Positions 9,136-17,985 of a DNA stretch of 64,000 nt are shown here, in pieces. The notes below the pieces were generated by a model. The model did not search any database. It was not told where the DNA came from and saw nothing but the letters and a program-made list of their open reading frames with translations. Source of the stretch: Gemmatimonadota bacterium (GTDB lineage: Bacteria > Gemmatimonadota > Gemmatimonadetes > Palauibacterales > Palauibacteraceae); contig JAJDWE010000031.1 of the NCBI GenBank assembly GCA_022825725.1, positions 62,001 to 126,000 on the forward strand. The letters are read 5' to 3'. The first letter of the stretch is position 1, and the number at the start of each line of letters is the position of its first letter. Position numbers and translations under genes: made by a program.

Positions 9136-10361
9136 CTTTGCTCCCTCCCAGGCGCCAACTCGAGCGTCGCGAGCCGTTCGGGTGAAAAATATGCGGCGGC
9201 TTCGAGACACTGCGCACGGTCGACCGCGTCGATTCTCGCCGCCACCTCGTCCAGCGTGCGATACTCGTGGCCGTAAAGGGCGACGCCGGCGAGCCGGTTC
9301 ATCCGGCTTGCCGGCGATTCGAGCGAGATCAGGACCTGCCCCTTCAGCTGACTGCGGGTGTCGTCCAGCTCCTGACGCGTCAATCCCTCCCGTGCCAGAA
9401 GGGCCAGTTCCTCATCCAGCGCCTCGCGCGCATCCTTCGCGGTCTCGGGCCGGGTCCCGACGTAGGCGCCGACGTGGCCGGCCTGCGCATAGAACCCGTG
9501 GAAGCTGTAGACGGCGTAGGCGAGGCCGCGCGTTTCCCGGATTCTCTGGAAGAGCCGTGAACTCATTCCGCCGCCGAGAGCGGTCGCCGTCACATGAATG
9601 GCGTAGCGAAGAGGATCGCGGTACGGCACCGAGAGTCCCCCCGTCACGATGTGCGACTGTCGGCCGCCCTCGCGCCGCATGCGCCGGAAGCCCGATTCGC
9701 CGACCGGGGGCGGCGGGTCGGCAGGTCCGGGGGCGGCGGCCCGGTCGGGGAGCCAGCGCGCGAGTCCGTCCACGAGATCCTCGTGCCCCACCGCTCCCGC
9801 CGCCGCCACGACGACGTTCCCCGGCCAGTACGCGCGTTCGTGCACCTCGGCCAGCGCGGACACGGTGAGTCCCCGCACCGACTCGCGGGTGCCGAGGATC
9901 GGTTCGCCATACGGATGTCCGCCGTAGAGAGCGCGCGCGTGCGCCTCGAAGGCGATGTCCTCCGGCACCTCCGCCGCGGAAGCGATTTCTTCCAGCACGA
10001 CCTCGCGTTCCACATCCAGGTCCCGTGCCGAGAGCCGTGGAAAGAAGGCGAGATCGCACAGCACGTCGAGCGCGGTATGGAGAGCCCCCGCCGGCACGCG
10101 CGCCTGGAATGCGGTGAACTCGTGGGTCGTATAGGCGTCCAGCGCACCGCCGAGCCGTTCCAGTTCCCAGGCGAGATCGCGCGCGGAGCGCCGGCGCGTC
10201 CCCTTGAAGACCATGTGCTCCAGCAGATGGGACGCGCCGCCGTGCTCGGCATCCTCATGAACCCGACCCTGCCGCACCCAGAGGCCGATGGCGACGGAGC
10301 GCACGGAATCCATGCGCTCGCTGAGCACGAGAGGGCCATCCGGGAGACAGGTTCGGTACAC
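9132..10361 (-). CDS. M16-family zinc peptidase
   Basis: A 409-aa pitrilysin/insulinase-type (M16B) metallopeptidase like those encoded beside pnp in many bacteria. The inverted zinc motif HLLEH is at 45-49, with the third ligand expected in REVVLEEI near 125. A second, inactive half-domain follows with the family R-Y pair in SSRLFQRIRETRGLAYAVYS. Physiological substrates of these enzymes are unknown. The start is taken as GTG at 10359-10361, the only usable one before the family homology; GGGAG touches the codon directly, so initiation is unclear. Confidence 0.9.
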   Translation of the reverse strand: MYRTCLPDGPLVLSERMDSVRSVAIGLWVRQGRVHEDAEHGGASHLLEHMVFKGTRRRSARDLAWELERLGGALDAYTTHEFTAFQARVPAGALHTALDVLCDLAFFPRLSARDLDVEREVVLEEIASAAEVPEDIAFEAHARALYGGHPYGEPILGTRESVRGLTVSALAEVHERAYWPGNVVVAAAGAVGHEDLVDGLARWLPDRAAAPGPADPPPPVGESGFRRMRREGGRQSHIVTGGLSVPYRDPLRYAIHVTATALGGGMSSRLFQRIRETRGLAYAVYSFHGFYAQAGHVGAYVGTRPETAKDAREALDEELALLAREGLTRQELDDTRSQLKGQVLISLESPASRMNRLAGVALYGHEYRTLDEVAARIDAVDRAQCLEAAAYFSPERLATLELAPGREQR

Positions 10362-10411
10362 CTCCCGGTCGAGCCGCCCTTCCGTGCCGGCGAGCAGCCG
10401 CAGGTCCCGAG

Positions 10412-10435
10412 CCGGCCCGCGCGCAGGCGGGCCGG
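10412..10435 (-). terminator. GC-rich hairpin after pnp
   Basis: Directly downstream of the pnp stop the transcript contains CCGGCCCGC, a six-base loop CTGCGC, and GCGGGCCGG: a perfect 9-bp stem. No run of U follows, so it is not a classical intrinsic terminator. It could be a 3'-end stabiliser, a partial terminator or a processing site between pnp and the peptidase gene. Confidence 0.4.
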
Positions 10436-10447
10436 GACGTGACGTGA

Positions 10448-12544
10448 TCAGGCCTTCTCGACGGGGGCGAGGGCCGCGCGCCGGGAGAGCTTGAGACGGC
10501 CGCGGTCATCCACGGCGAGCAGCTTCACCTTCACCTCGTCGCCGGGGCTCACCACATCCTCGGTCCTGGCGGTGCGACCCTCCTCGAGTTCCGAGATGTG
10601 GCACAGGCCCTCGACCCCGGGGATGATCTCGACGAAGGCGCCAAAGTCCGTGGTGTTCTTTACGACGCCGCGGTACACGCGCCCGACCTCCGGCTCCTGG
10701 ACGATGCCCTCCACCATCTCGCGCGCATGCTGCGCGCCCGCGCCCGAGGGCGCCGCGATGGTGACCGTGCCCGAGTCGTCGATGTTGACCTCGGTGCCCG
10801 TCTCCTCCTGGATCATCCGGATCGTCTTCCCCTTCGGCCCGATGACCTCGCCGATCTTTTGCGGGTTGATCTGCAGGGTGACGATCCGCGGCGCGTGCGG
10901 CGACATCTCTTCGCGGGCCGCCTCGAGCGTCTCGTTCATGGCCTCAAGGATCCGCAGCCGGGCTTCGCGCGCCCGGGCCAACGCCTCACGCAGCGTGTCG
11001 ACGGAGAGCCCGTCGGCCTTGATGTCCATCTGGACGGCCGTGATCCCGCGCTCGGTGCCGGCGATCTTGAAGTCCATGTCGCCGAGGGCATCCTCCACGC
11101 CGAGGATGTCGGTCAGCACCTCGACCTTGTCACCCTCCTTGACGAGCCCCATCGCGATCCCCGCGCACGGAGCCCGCATCGGAACGCCGGCATCCATGAG
11201 GGAGAGCGATCCGCCGCAGACGGAGGCCATCGAACTCGACCCGTTCGACTCCAGGATGTCGGAGACGACCCTGATCGTGTACGGAAAGTCCTCGTACGCC
11301 GGCAGCAGGGCCTGGAGCGCCCGCTCGGCGAGCATGCCGTGGCCCGTCTCGCGGCGGCTCGTGCCCCGGAACATCCGCACTTCGCCGGTGGAAAAACCGG
11401 GGAAATTGTAGTGGAGCATGAAGGACTTCGAAGTCTCTTCGCGCACATCGACGGAATCGATCCGCTGCTCGTCCCTCACGGTTCCGAGCGTCGTCACCGC
11501 AAGCGCCTGCGTCTGGCCGCGCGTGAAGAGCGCCGAACCGTGCGTTCGCGGCAGGAGGCCGACGTCGCAGGTGATGTCGCGGACGTCGTTCATGCCGCGA
11601 CCGTCGATCCGTTCGCCGTCTTCGAGAATGCGGCGGCGCATGATCCCCTTCTCCAGCTTGCGCAGGGCTGCACCGACATCGCCGGAGCAGTCGGGGTGAT
11701 CCGCCTCGAGCCGCTCCGTGAGAGCCTGGCGCAGCGCCGACAGGACGCGCCCGCGCTCTTCCTTGTCCGCGATCCGCAGCGCATCCCCGACCTGTCCGGC
11801 CGCCTGCTCCGTGACCTTGCTCACGACCTCCGGATCGGGTCCGACGGGCTCGTACTCGAACGTGTCCGGGGCTCCGGCCATCCGCACCAGCTCGCGCTGA
11901 AGCCCGATCAGTTCGACGATCGCCTTCTGCCCCACCTGCATCGCCTCGAGGAATTCGTCCTCGGTGGCTTCCAGGCAGGCGCCCTCGACCATCACGATCG
12001 AGTCCTCGGATCCGGCGACCACGATCTCCAGATCGCACATCTCGAGGTCATCGAAGGTCGGGTTGATGAGCCAGTCGCCGTCGCGGCGCGCGACGCGGAC
12101 GCCGGCGATGGGCCCGCCCCACGGGATCGGGGACAGGAGGAGCGCGGTCGACGCGCCCAGCATGCCGATGACATCGGCGTCGTTCTCCTGGTCGGCCGAG
12201 ATGATGAAACAGACGACCTGCGTGTCGTTCCGGTAATCCTCCGGGAAGAGCGGCCTCAGCGGCCGGTCGATCTGCCGTGCCGAGATCGTTTCCTTCTCGC
12301 CGGGCCGGGTTTCCCGCTTGATGAACCCGCCGGGGAACTTGCCGGCGGCGTAGGTCTTCTCGCGGTACTCGACCGTGAGGGGGAAGAAGGGGAGATGCGT
12401 CGGCTTGCGGTCCGCCGTGGCGGTGACGAGCACTGCGGTCTCCCCGTACTGTACATAGACGGCGCCATCGGCCTGCCGGGCCATTCTGCCCGTCTCCAGG
12501 ATCAGGGGCCGTCCGTGGAATTCAGTTTCGATTCGGTGTGTCAT
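10448..12544 (-). CDS. pnp: Polynucleotide phosphorylase
   Basis: A 698-aa phosphorolytic 3'-5' exoribonuclease with two RNase PH domains, an alpha-helical linker, a KH domain ([17 protein letters not shown]) and a C-terminal S1 domain ([20 protein letters not shown]). It takes part in mRNA turnover. The ATG at 12542-12544 starts [14 protein letters not shown]; an open extension of 22 codons upstream is low-complexity and not conserved. The AGAAGAG stretch before it is a weak ribosome site. rpsO lies upstream, the usual order, and PNPase commonly autoregulates through that leader. Confidence 0.97.
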   Translation of the reverse strand: MTHRIETEFHGRPLILETGRMARQADGAVYVQYGETAVLVTATADRKPTHLPFFPLTVEYREKTYAAGKFPGGFIKRETRPGEKETISARQIDRPLRPLFPEDYRNDTQVVCFIISADQENDADVIGMLGASTALLLSPIPWGGPIAGVRVARRDGDWLINPTFDDLEMCDLEIVVAGSEDSIVMVEGACLEATEDEFLEAMQVGQKAIVELIGLQRELVRMAGAPDTFEYEPVGPDPEVVSKVTEQAAGQVGDALRIADKEERGRVLSALRQALTERLEADHPDCSGDVGAALRKLEKGIMRRRILEDGERIDGRGMNDVRDITCDVGLLPRTHGSALFTRGQTQALAVTTLGTVRDEQRIDSVDVREETSKSFMLHYNFPGFSTGEVRMFRGTSRRETGHGMLAERALQALLPAYEDFPYTIRVVSDILESNGSSSMASVCGGSLSLMDAGVPMRAPCAGIAMGLVKEGDKVEVLTDILGVEDALGDMDFKIAGTERGITAVQMDIKADGLSVDTLREALARAREARLRILEAMNETLEAAREEMSPHAPRIVTLQINPQKIGEVIGPKGKTIRMIQEETGTEVNIDDSGTVTIAAPSGAGAQHAREMVEGIVQEPEVGRVYRGVVKNTTDFGAFVEIIPGVEGLCHISELEEGRTARTEDVVSPGDEVKVKLLAVDDRGRLKLSRRAALAPVEKA

Positions 12545-12711
12545 TCTGTTCTTCTCTTCTTCTTTCGAGTGTGGCGCCGCGGGATTCCGCGCGCCGCGCC
12601 GGCCTCTCATCGGACCGGACGCTCATGGTTTCTTGTCAACTCTGCATCGGCTTCTTCGATTCAGCACCCCGGCTGGGGGGATCCTGCGCGGTACGAGGGA
12701 AGGAAGGCGGA

Positions 12712-12729
12712 GGCCCGACGATGCGGGCC
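12712..12729 (-). terminator. Hairpin in the rpsO-pnp gap
   Basis: The minus-strand transcript has GGCCCG, loop CATCGT, CGGGCC: a perfect 6-bp stem 42 bases after the rpsO stop, followed by a pyrimidine-rich stretch without a proper U-run. Three tandem TTCCGC hexamers lie just before it. In Escherichia coli the rpsO-pnp gap carries a terminator and RNase III site; this may be the analogue, but the base pairing alone is the evidence. Confidence 0.35.
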
Positions 12730-12770
12730 GGCGGAAGCGGAAGCGGAAGTCTGCGGAGCGGGGCGGCGCC

Positions 12771-13034
12771 TCAATGGCGTAGCCCGAGCTCCTCAATGAC
12801 CGTTCGGTAGCGGTCGAGATCCGTCCGGCGGAGGTAGTTCAACAGTCGACGTCGCCGGCCGACCATCTTCAGTAGTCCGCGACGGCTGTGATGATCCTTC
12901 GGATGATCCCGGAAATGCCCGGTCAACTCCTCGATGCGAGCCGTGAGCAGTGCGATCTGCACCGGAGCGGACCCCTGGTCGTTCTCGCGCCGCGAGAACT
13001 CCTCTATGATTTCCTGCTTCTTTGTCTTTTCCAC
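12771..13034 (-). CDS. rpsO: Ribosomal protein uS15
   Basis: An 87-aa 30S subunit protein that binds the central domain of 16S rRNA. The family core [29 protein letters not shown]... is intact, ending [20 protein letters not shown]. Length matches the usual 88-89 aa. The start is a GTG with only a weak purine stretch (AGAGAG) before it, suggesting control of initiation. It heads rpsO-pnp. Confidence 0.97.
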   Translation of the reverse strand: MEKTKKQEIIEEFSRRENDQGSAPVQIALLTARIEELTGHFRDHPKDHHSRRGLLKMVGRRRRLLNYLRRTDLDRYRTVIEELGLRH

Positions 13035-13093
13035 GTCTCTCTATTGTCCGTCAATTCGGCGTCCCGTTTTCCATCCGGGGGACGACCGGGAGA

Positions 13094-13111
13094 ACGGCGG
13101 GATCCCGCCGT
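13094..13111 (-). promoter_or_regulatory. Perfect 18-bp palindrome in rpsO leader
   Basis: ACGGCGGGATCCCGCCGT is its own reverse complement and sits 60-77 bases before the rpsO start, between the candidate promoter and the gene. As RNA it would fold as a 6-bp ACGGCG/CGCCGU stem with a GGAUCC loop. S15 represses its own mRNA through a leader structure in several phyla. Either an S15-binding leader or a protein-binding DNA site is possible. Confidence 0.4.
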
Positions 13112-13133
13112 ACCGCTTCACATACAGTCCATA

Positions 13134-13162
13134 AAGCTAGAATCGGGACACGCTCATGTAAA
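13134..13162 (-). promoter_or_regulatory. rpsO: Candidate rpsO promoter
   Basis: TTTACA (13157-13162; 5 of 6 to consensus) and TAGCTT (13134-13139; 3 of 6) are separated by 17 bases. They lie 100-128 bases before the rpsO GTG and give a leader of roughly 90 nt that contains the palindrome at 13094-13111. The -10 is weak. Confidence 0.4.
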
Positions 13163-13221
13163 GGTGCGGGTCGCGATCCACGCGCCAGGCCCTCGCCGCC
13201 GGCTCCCGGCGAAGCGTGCGC

Positions 13222-14361
13222 TCACAGGGCGGCAAGGAGCGTGGCGGCCACCATCTCCAGGGCCAGGCAGGTTGCGCCCCAGGTGATGAACGCCGCCGGG
13301 CGGCCGACCCCGAGAGTGGGCAGCCACGCGTCCGCGCCGCGCCGAAGATGGTCGACCCATGCAAGCAGGACACACACCCCGACAACCGGCGCGGCGGCAC
13401 CGGCCGCCCACCGCAGCACCGCCTCGTCCCCCGCTCCCGGGAGTGCTCGCACGGCAGATCCGAACGCGGTCATCGCGATCCGGACGGTGACCCAGATCCC
13501 CGCCGCGGCACCGGCCAGCGGCAGCCAGACATGGCGAAGGCGGCTCGACCACCCCGCTCGCGGCGCCGTGGGGCACGAGGCTCCGGCACGGTTCGGCTCC
13601 GGGTCCTCCGGATCGGACTTTGACCGGAGTTCCATTCCGGTCCGGCGGCCAAGGTAGTCCCGGGCGAACTCCGGATGGCCCCACGCCTGCTCGGGAGAAC
13701 CCATATCTCGTGTCCCTCCCGCTGTGATCCACACGACTTCGTCCGCGGCTTCCATCAGCATCTCGACCTCATGTCCCGTGATGAGCACCGCCGCGCCGCG
13801 CCGCGCGGCGTCCCGCAGGGCGCGGACCGCCCGCTGTTGATCGACGGGAGCCAGGCCGGTCAGCGGCTCGTCGGCGATCAGACACCGGGGGTTCCGCAGG
13901 AGTCCGAGAGTCAGCTCCACGCGCCGCCGCTCGCCGCCGGAAAGTTCGCGCACTCGGGCTTCACGGAACGGGGCGACGTCGAGTGGGTCCAGGTCGGCGA
14001 GGCGACGAGCTTCGGGGAACACCGCGGTCAGCGCGTCCAGATGCGCCTGCACGCGTCGACCCGGAACGGCAAACGCGGCATCGGGGACGAAACAGAGCCC
14101 CCCACGCGCCATGCGGGCGATCTGCGGGCGCAGCGTGGAGAGCCCGCGCCACGTGACCGCCCCGGTCTCCGGCTTCAGACGTCCCAGGGCACAGCGGATG
14201 AGCGTGCTCTTTCCCGACCCGTTGCGCCCCAGCAACACGGTGACCCGTCCGGGTCGAGCCCGGACCGCCGCGGCCCTGAGCACTTCCGTCTCGCCAAAGC
14301 GCTTCGCGTACCCCTCCGCCGCGAAGATCGGCTGGCTCGTCGGTTCGGAGGCCGATCTCAC
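13222..14361 (-). CDS. Orphan ABC ATPase with C-terminal membrane segments
   Basis: A 379-aa protein. Residues 1 to about 240 are a complete ABC ATPase: Walker A GRNGSGKST (about 45-53), signature LSGGERRR (about 139), Walker B CLIADEP (about 160-166) and the H-loop Gly-His in LITGHEVEML. After a charged linker, residues from about 262 form three hydrophobic segments (WLPLAGAAAGIWVTVRIA, AAGAAAPVVGVCVLLAW, and the C-terminal ITWGATCLALEMVAATLLA). No permease gene is adjacent. GTG start overlaps the propeller gene stop as GTGA. The substrate cannot be told. The last gene of this block, ahead of rpsO. Confidence 0.8.
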   Translation of the reverse strand: MRSASEPTSQPIFAAEGYAKRFGETEVLRAAAVRARPGRVTVLLGRNGSGKSTLIRCALGRLKPETGAVTWRGLSTLRPQIARMARGGLCFVPDAAFAVPGRRVQAHLDALTAVFPEARRLADLDPLDVAPFREARVRELSGGERRRVELTLGLLRNPRCLIADEPLTGLAPVDQQRAVRALRDAARRGAAVLITGHEVEMLMEAADEVVWITAGGTRDMGSPEQAWGHPEFARDYLGRRTGMELRSKSDPEDPEPNRAGASCPTAPRAGWSSRLRHVWLPLAGAAAGIWVTVRIAMTAFGSAVRALPGAGDEAVLRWAAGAAAPVVGVCVLLAWVDHLRRGADAWLPTLGVGRPAAFITWGATCLALEMVAATLLAAL

Positions 14362-15482
14362 CTGCCGCGCCCGGCCGGGACGGCCGGACAGCCAGCGCCA
14401 GCAAGCGTCGGTTCGAAGATGACGGCGCGGGCGATCCCTGCTTCTTCCCGCACACCGAACAGGAGCTGATCGTCTCCCGTGCCCCTGAGCGCCTCGTCAC
14501 GGCGGGAGCGCGCGATAATCCGACCGCTGGCCGGGTCGATCACGTCCAGGATCGTATCGAGCACCCGATCGAGTTCGAGCGGCGACGGCGATCCCCCGAC
14601 GCCCGCCTCCCGCTCTTCGTCGGCGACCCACGTCCCGACCCACAGCAGGCCCCGGTCGAACCGAAGACTGATGACGATGGAGGGAGCCGGGGCCGAGACG
14701 GGCGCCCCCGGCTGCGGCGGTCCCGGGTCGAACCACTGCGGATCCCCGACCAGGCGCGCGACCGGCTCGCTCCCGCCTTCCGGATCCCATGCTTCGAACC
14801 CGTATCCCCCGGCCCGGGTCGTCCACACCCTGCCCTGCCCGTCCAGAGCGACGGGGGCGCGGAAGAAGTTCACGACCCACGACGCGACGGGCACAGCCCC
14901 GAGGCTCGCAAGTCGGACTCCGTCGCTGCCGACGATTTCCGTCGTCGCGCTCAGCGCGTCATCGACCTGGCCGAAGCCCGAGACGGCATGACGTTCCCCC
15001 GCGGCGAGGGTCACGAAATCGAGCCCGTGAAGGCTTCGGATATCCATCGTTTCCAGTAGTCCCCCATCCTCCGAAACGTGCGTGATGCGGCGGTTGACGA
15101 GGTCGAGGATCCGCAGATCGCCATCGGATCCGGGACGCACGCGCCCCGGGACGCGATACTCGCCGGGCGCGTCTCCGTTCCTTCCAAAGGCATCCAGGAA
15201 CGCGCCGCCCGAATCGAATACGAGCAGTTGTCCGCGGTTCTCGACGCTCGCCACGATGTATTCGCCCGCCGATGTGCGCGTGATTTCCGGACGACTGCCG
15301 ATCGTTCCCGGATCGCCGGGTGCGCCGAGTCGAAGGACTTCGCGGAGTTCAACGGCACATGCCCCCGATCCTTCGACCATCGGGATGAGCGACTGGGCGA
15401 GCGTCGGCGACGGCATGGCCGCGCAGGCCGCGAGCGCCACGCGCCATGGGCTTCCCGGTCGAACCATCGGCGTCCGCCTCAT
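14358..15482 (-). CDS. Secreted six-bladed beta-propeller-type protein
   Basis: A 374-aa protein with an N-terminal signal peptide (hydrophobic VALAACAAM, then PTLAQ as a likely cleavage site) and repeated NHL/6-bladed propeller-like strands such as GQLLVFDSGGAFLDAFGRNGDAPGEYRVPG. The GRNGDAPGEYRVPG turn recurs in propeller proteins typical of Gemmatimonadota and Bacteroidota. It is presumably periplasmic; ligand unknown. It overlaps ribF (ATGA) upstream and the ABC ATPase gene (GTGA) downstream, so those two proteins are made together. Confidence 0.65.
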   Translation of the reverse strand: MRRTPMVRPGSPWRVALAACAAMPSPTLAQSLIPMVEGSGACAVELREVLRLGAPGDPGTIGSRPEITRTSAGEYIVASVENRGQLLVFDSGGAFLDAFGRNGDAPGEYRVPGRVRPGSDGDLRILDLVNRRITHVSEDGGLLETMDIRSLHGLDFVTLAAGERHAVSGFGQVDDALSATTEIVGSDGVRLASLGAVPVASWVVNFFRAPVALDGQGRVWTTRAGGYGFEAWDPEGGSEPVARLVGDPQWFDPGPPQPGAPVSAPAPSIVISLRFDRGLLWVGTWVADEEREAGVGGSPSPLELDRVLDTILDVIDPASGRIIARSRRDEALRGTGDDQLLFGVREEAGIARAVIFEPTLAGAGCPAVPAGRGR

Positions 15483-16399
15483 GCCCGCCGCCTCCTGAAG
15501 TATTCGAGGCCGTCCGCGAGGTCGCGGCGCATCTGCGCGGCGAGATCGTCTCCCGACGCGAACGTCCGCACCTCGCGCAGCCGGTGGAGGACGTCGACGA
15601 TCACGTGCTCTCCGTAGATGTCACGCTCGAAATCGATGAGGAAGAGTTCGATGGCCGGCGGAGAGTCCGCAAACGTCGGCCGGGCGCCCAGGTGCAGCAG
15701 TCCATCGGCGCGTTCGGAGCCGAGCGTGGCGCGCACCGTGTAGATGCCCTCGGCAGGAAGGAGTTTGTCGGGAGGGGGATGCGTGAGATTGGCCGTCGGA
15801 AAACCGAGCGTCCTGCCCCGTCCGAGTCCCCGGATCACGGTGCCGCGGAACGAATACGGGCGACCGAGGCCCGCGGCCGCTCCCTCCATGTCGCCCGCCG
15901 ACACCGCCTCGCGAACCCGGGTGGATGAGGCGGGGGATCCGCCCGCCTCGACGCCTCCGACGACGGAGACTTCGAACCCGTGGATTGCGCCCAGCCGTTC
16001 CAGCACGGAAACGCCTCCGGCACGCCCGCGTCCGAACCCGTGGTCGTACCCGATCACCACCTCCGCCGGGCGGAAGCGCGGGACGACGATGTCCTCCACG
16101 AATTCGTCCGGGGAGTAACGGGAGAGCTCGGGCGTGAAGGCGACGAACGCGACGTAATCGAGGCCGAGTTGGGCGAGGATCTCCTTCTTCTCGTTCGGCA
16201 GCGTGAGGAGCGGGGGGGCAACTTCGGGACGCACGACGCGGAGGGGATGCGGGTCGAAGGTAAGGAGCACCGCCCGGCCGTTCCGCGCGTGCGCGCGCCG
16301 CCGGACATCGCGAAGGATCGCCTGGTGTCCGAGGTGGACCCCGTCGAAGGTCCCCACGGTGACGACGGTGCCCCGAACGTAGGGGGGGAGCCCGCTCAC
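15479..16399 (-). CDS. ribF: Bifunctional riboflavin kinase / FMN adenylyltransferase
   Basis: A 306-aa enzyme making FMN and FAD. The N-terminal nucleotidyltransferase domain has GTFDGVHLGHQAIL (about 16-29) and a later GYDHGFGRGRAG; the C-terminal riboflavin-kinase domain begins SFRGTVIRGLGRGRTLGFPTAN and has GIYTV. GTG start overlapping the truB stop (GTGA) follows the usual truB-ribF order. Confidence 0.96.
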   Translation of the reverse strand: MSGLPPYVRGTVVTVGTFDGVHLGHQAILRDVRRRAHARNGRAVLLTFDPHPLRVVRPEVAPPLLTLPNEKKEILAQLGLDYVAFVAFTPELSRYSPDEFVEDIVVPRFRPAEVVIGYDHGFGRGRAGGVSVLERLGAIHGFEVSVVGGVEAGGSPASSTRVREAVSAGDMEGAAAGLGRPYSFRGTVIRGLGRGRTLGFPTANLTHPPPDKLLPAEGIYTVRATLGSERADGLLHLGARPTFADSPPAIELFLIDFERDIYGEHVIVDVLHRLREVRTFASGDDLAAQMRRDLADGLEYFRRRRA

Positions 16400-17310
16400 G
16401 CGGCGAACACCTTCTTCGGATGGAGTCGACCGTCGCGCTCCTCGGCGATGGCCACGAGGTCGTCGGAGGCGTACAGCGCGACCGGGTTCGCGGTGCCCTC
16501 TCCCGAGGCGCGCGCGCTCCCCGGCGGGGGCAGCACCTCTCCGCGCTCGACCGATCTTCCGTGCCGGATCTCGTCACGCTCTCCGTCGCTCAGTTCGCGC
16601 CGCCACACCCACGGCAGCGCGGCCATCCCGGGGCGCCAGGCCGTGGACGCCGCGGCCACGGCTTCCGCCGCCGCGTCCGGAGAGGTCGCCTCGTCCACGC
16701 CGAAGGGGCCGATCGCCGTGCGGCGCAGCGCCGTCAGGTGCGCCCCGGGTCCGAGATCCCGCCCGATGTCACGGGCCAGCGCGCGCACGTAGGTACCGCT
16801 GGAGACGCTCGCGCGGAAGCGAACCCGGGGGAGATCGATCTCCGTTACCGCGATCTCGTGGATCGTCACCTCGCGCGCCTCGAGCCGGGGACGCTCCCCG
16901 CGGCGGGCGACCGCGTAGGCGCGCTCGCCACCGGCGCGGCGCGCGGAGTAGGCGGACGGCACCTGTCGTCCGACGCCCTCGCGAGCCGCCAGGGAAGCCC
17001 GGATCGCCTCCGCATCCAGTTCCCGCCAGGCGGCGTCTTCCGATACGGTCTTTCCCGTGAGATCGTCCGTGTCCGTTTCCCGCCCGAGCGCCAGCGTCGC
17101 ATCGTAGGATTTTGGGAGCTCGTGGTAGAGATCGGCGAGTCGGGTGAAGGACCCGACGAGCGACAGGAGGAGCCCCGTCGCGAAGGGGTCGAGCGTCCCG
17201 GTGTGGCCGACCCGGCGCACGCCCAGCGTCCGGCGGACCCGAAGGACGATGTCGTGCGAGGTCGCCCCGGCCGGCTTGTCGACGAGGAGCAGACCGGCTT
17301 CAGTCGTCAC
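16396..17310 (-). CDS. truB: tRNA pseudouridine-55 synthase
   Basis: About 304 aa. TruB isomerises U55 in the T-loop of tRNAs. Motif I GHTGTLDPFATGLL contains the catalytic Asp; KSYDATLALGRETDTDD and the SGTYVRALARDIG motif follow. The GTG at 17308-17310 was chosen because family homology begins at VTTEAGLLLVDKPAGATSHD. It overlaps the end of rbfA by 11 nt. A longer open frame upstream of it is antisense-free but only reads through rbfA. Confidence 0.95.
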   Translation of the reverse strand: MTTEAGLLLVDKPAGATSHDIVLRVRRTLGVRRVGHTGTLDPFATGLLLSLVGSFTRLADLYHELPKSYDATLALGRETDTDDLTGKTVSEDAAWRELDAEAIRASLAAREGVGRQVPSAYSARRAGGERAYAVARRGERPRLEAREVTIHEIAVTEIDLPRVRFRASVSSGTYVRALARDIGRDLGPGAHLTALRRTAIGPFGVDEATSPDAAAEAVAAASTAWRPGMAALPWVWRRELSDGERDEIRHGRSVERGEVLPPPGSARASGEGTANPVALYASDDLVAIAEERDGRLHPKKVFAA

Positions 17311-17656
17311 GCGGTCCGTCGTCCTCGCGAGCCTGGCGCAGCAGTTCCTCGATCCGGCTCGCGTGCTCGGGCGTTTCGTCGGGCAGGAAGCGGAATTCGG
17401 GGATCTTCCGCAACCGGAGCGACCGGCCGAGTTCCCGTCGTATGAACCCCACCGCGTGTTCCAGACCCTCGATGCCCTCCGATACGTCCTCGTCGGAGCG
17501 AATGTAGACGGTGGCGAAGGAGAGATCCTTCGTCGCCCGCACATCGGTCACGACCACACCGTCGAGACGCGGGTCCTTGAGCGACCCGAGAAGGAGGCGC
17601 GTGAGTTCGCGCCGGAACAGTTCGCCCAGCCGTTCGCTCCGGTGACGATGGGTCAC
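17300..17656 (-). CDS. rbfA: Ribosome-binding factor A
   Basis: A 118-aa single KH-like domain protein needed for late 30S maturation. The family pattern is visible: RSERLGELFRRELTRLL at the start, DPRLDGVVVTDVRATKDLS in the middle, LRKIPEFRFLPDET near the end. GTG start. Sits between the DUF503 gene and truB as in most bacteria. Confidence 0.95.
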   Translation of the reverse strand: MTHRHRSERLGELFRRELTRLLLGSLKDPRLDGVVVTDVRATKDLSFATVYIRSDEDVSEGIEGLEHAVGFIRRELGRSLRLRKIPEFRFLPDETPEHASRIEELLRQAREDDGPRDD

Positions 17657-17684
17657 GCGCTCCCCCGCGCCGGGCAGCCGGCCT

Positions 17685-17969
17685 TCACAGGAACTCCGTC
17701 TCGGACTCGACGACGTGCGCCCGCGGATCGGACCTGAGGAAGAGGTCGACGCGTCCGAGAACGGACTCGGCGTGCCGACGCTCGCCCGATACGACGCAGG
17801 CGGTGATCTCGGCCATCGAGGCCCGGTCGCGAAGCCCGGTCTCGGCGGCGGAAACCCGGAACTTCAGGATCGTGCGCTCACGCAGACCGCGGATCACAGA
17901 ACGCTTCGCCTTGAGCGACCGGCAGCCCGGGAGGTGAAATACCCAGCGGCGCACCCCGATGACGGCCAT
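17685..17969 (-). CDS. DUF503 family small protein
   Basis: A 94-aa protein with the family opening VGVRRWVFHLPGCRSLKAKRS and a YlxP-like ending. DUF503 (YlxP) genes sit between infB and rbfA in many genomes and are suspected to help ribosome assembly, without a defined reaction. ATG at 17967-17969. A conserved alpha-beta fold; nothing unusual. Confidence 0.88.
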   Translation of the reverse strand: MAVIGVRRWVFHLPGCRSLKAKRSVIRGLRERTILKFRVSAAETGLRDRASMAEITACVVSGERRHAESVLGRVDLFLRSDPRAHVVESETEFL

Positions 17970-17985
17970 GACGCCCCGCGGAGAG

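Noticed and set aside
12621-12639. TTGACA before pnp as a promoter
   Set aside because: The -35 is perfect on the minus strand (12634-12639) but no acceptable -10 lies 16-18 bases downstream.
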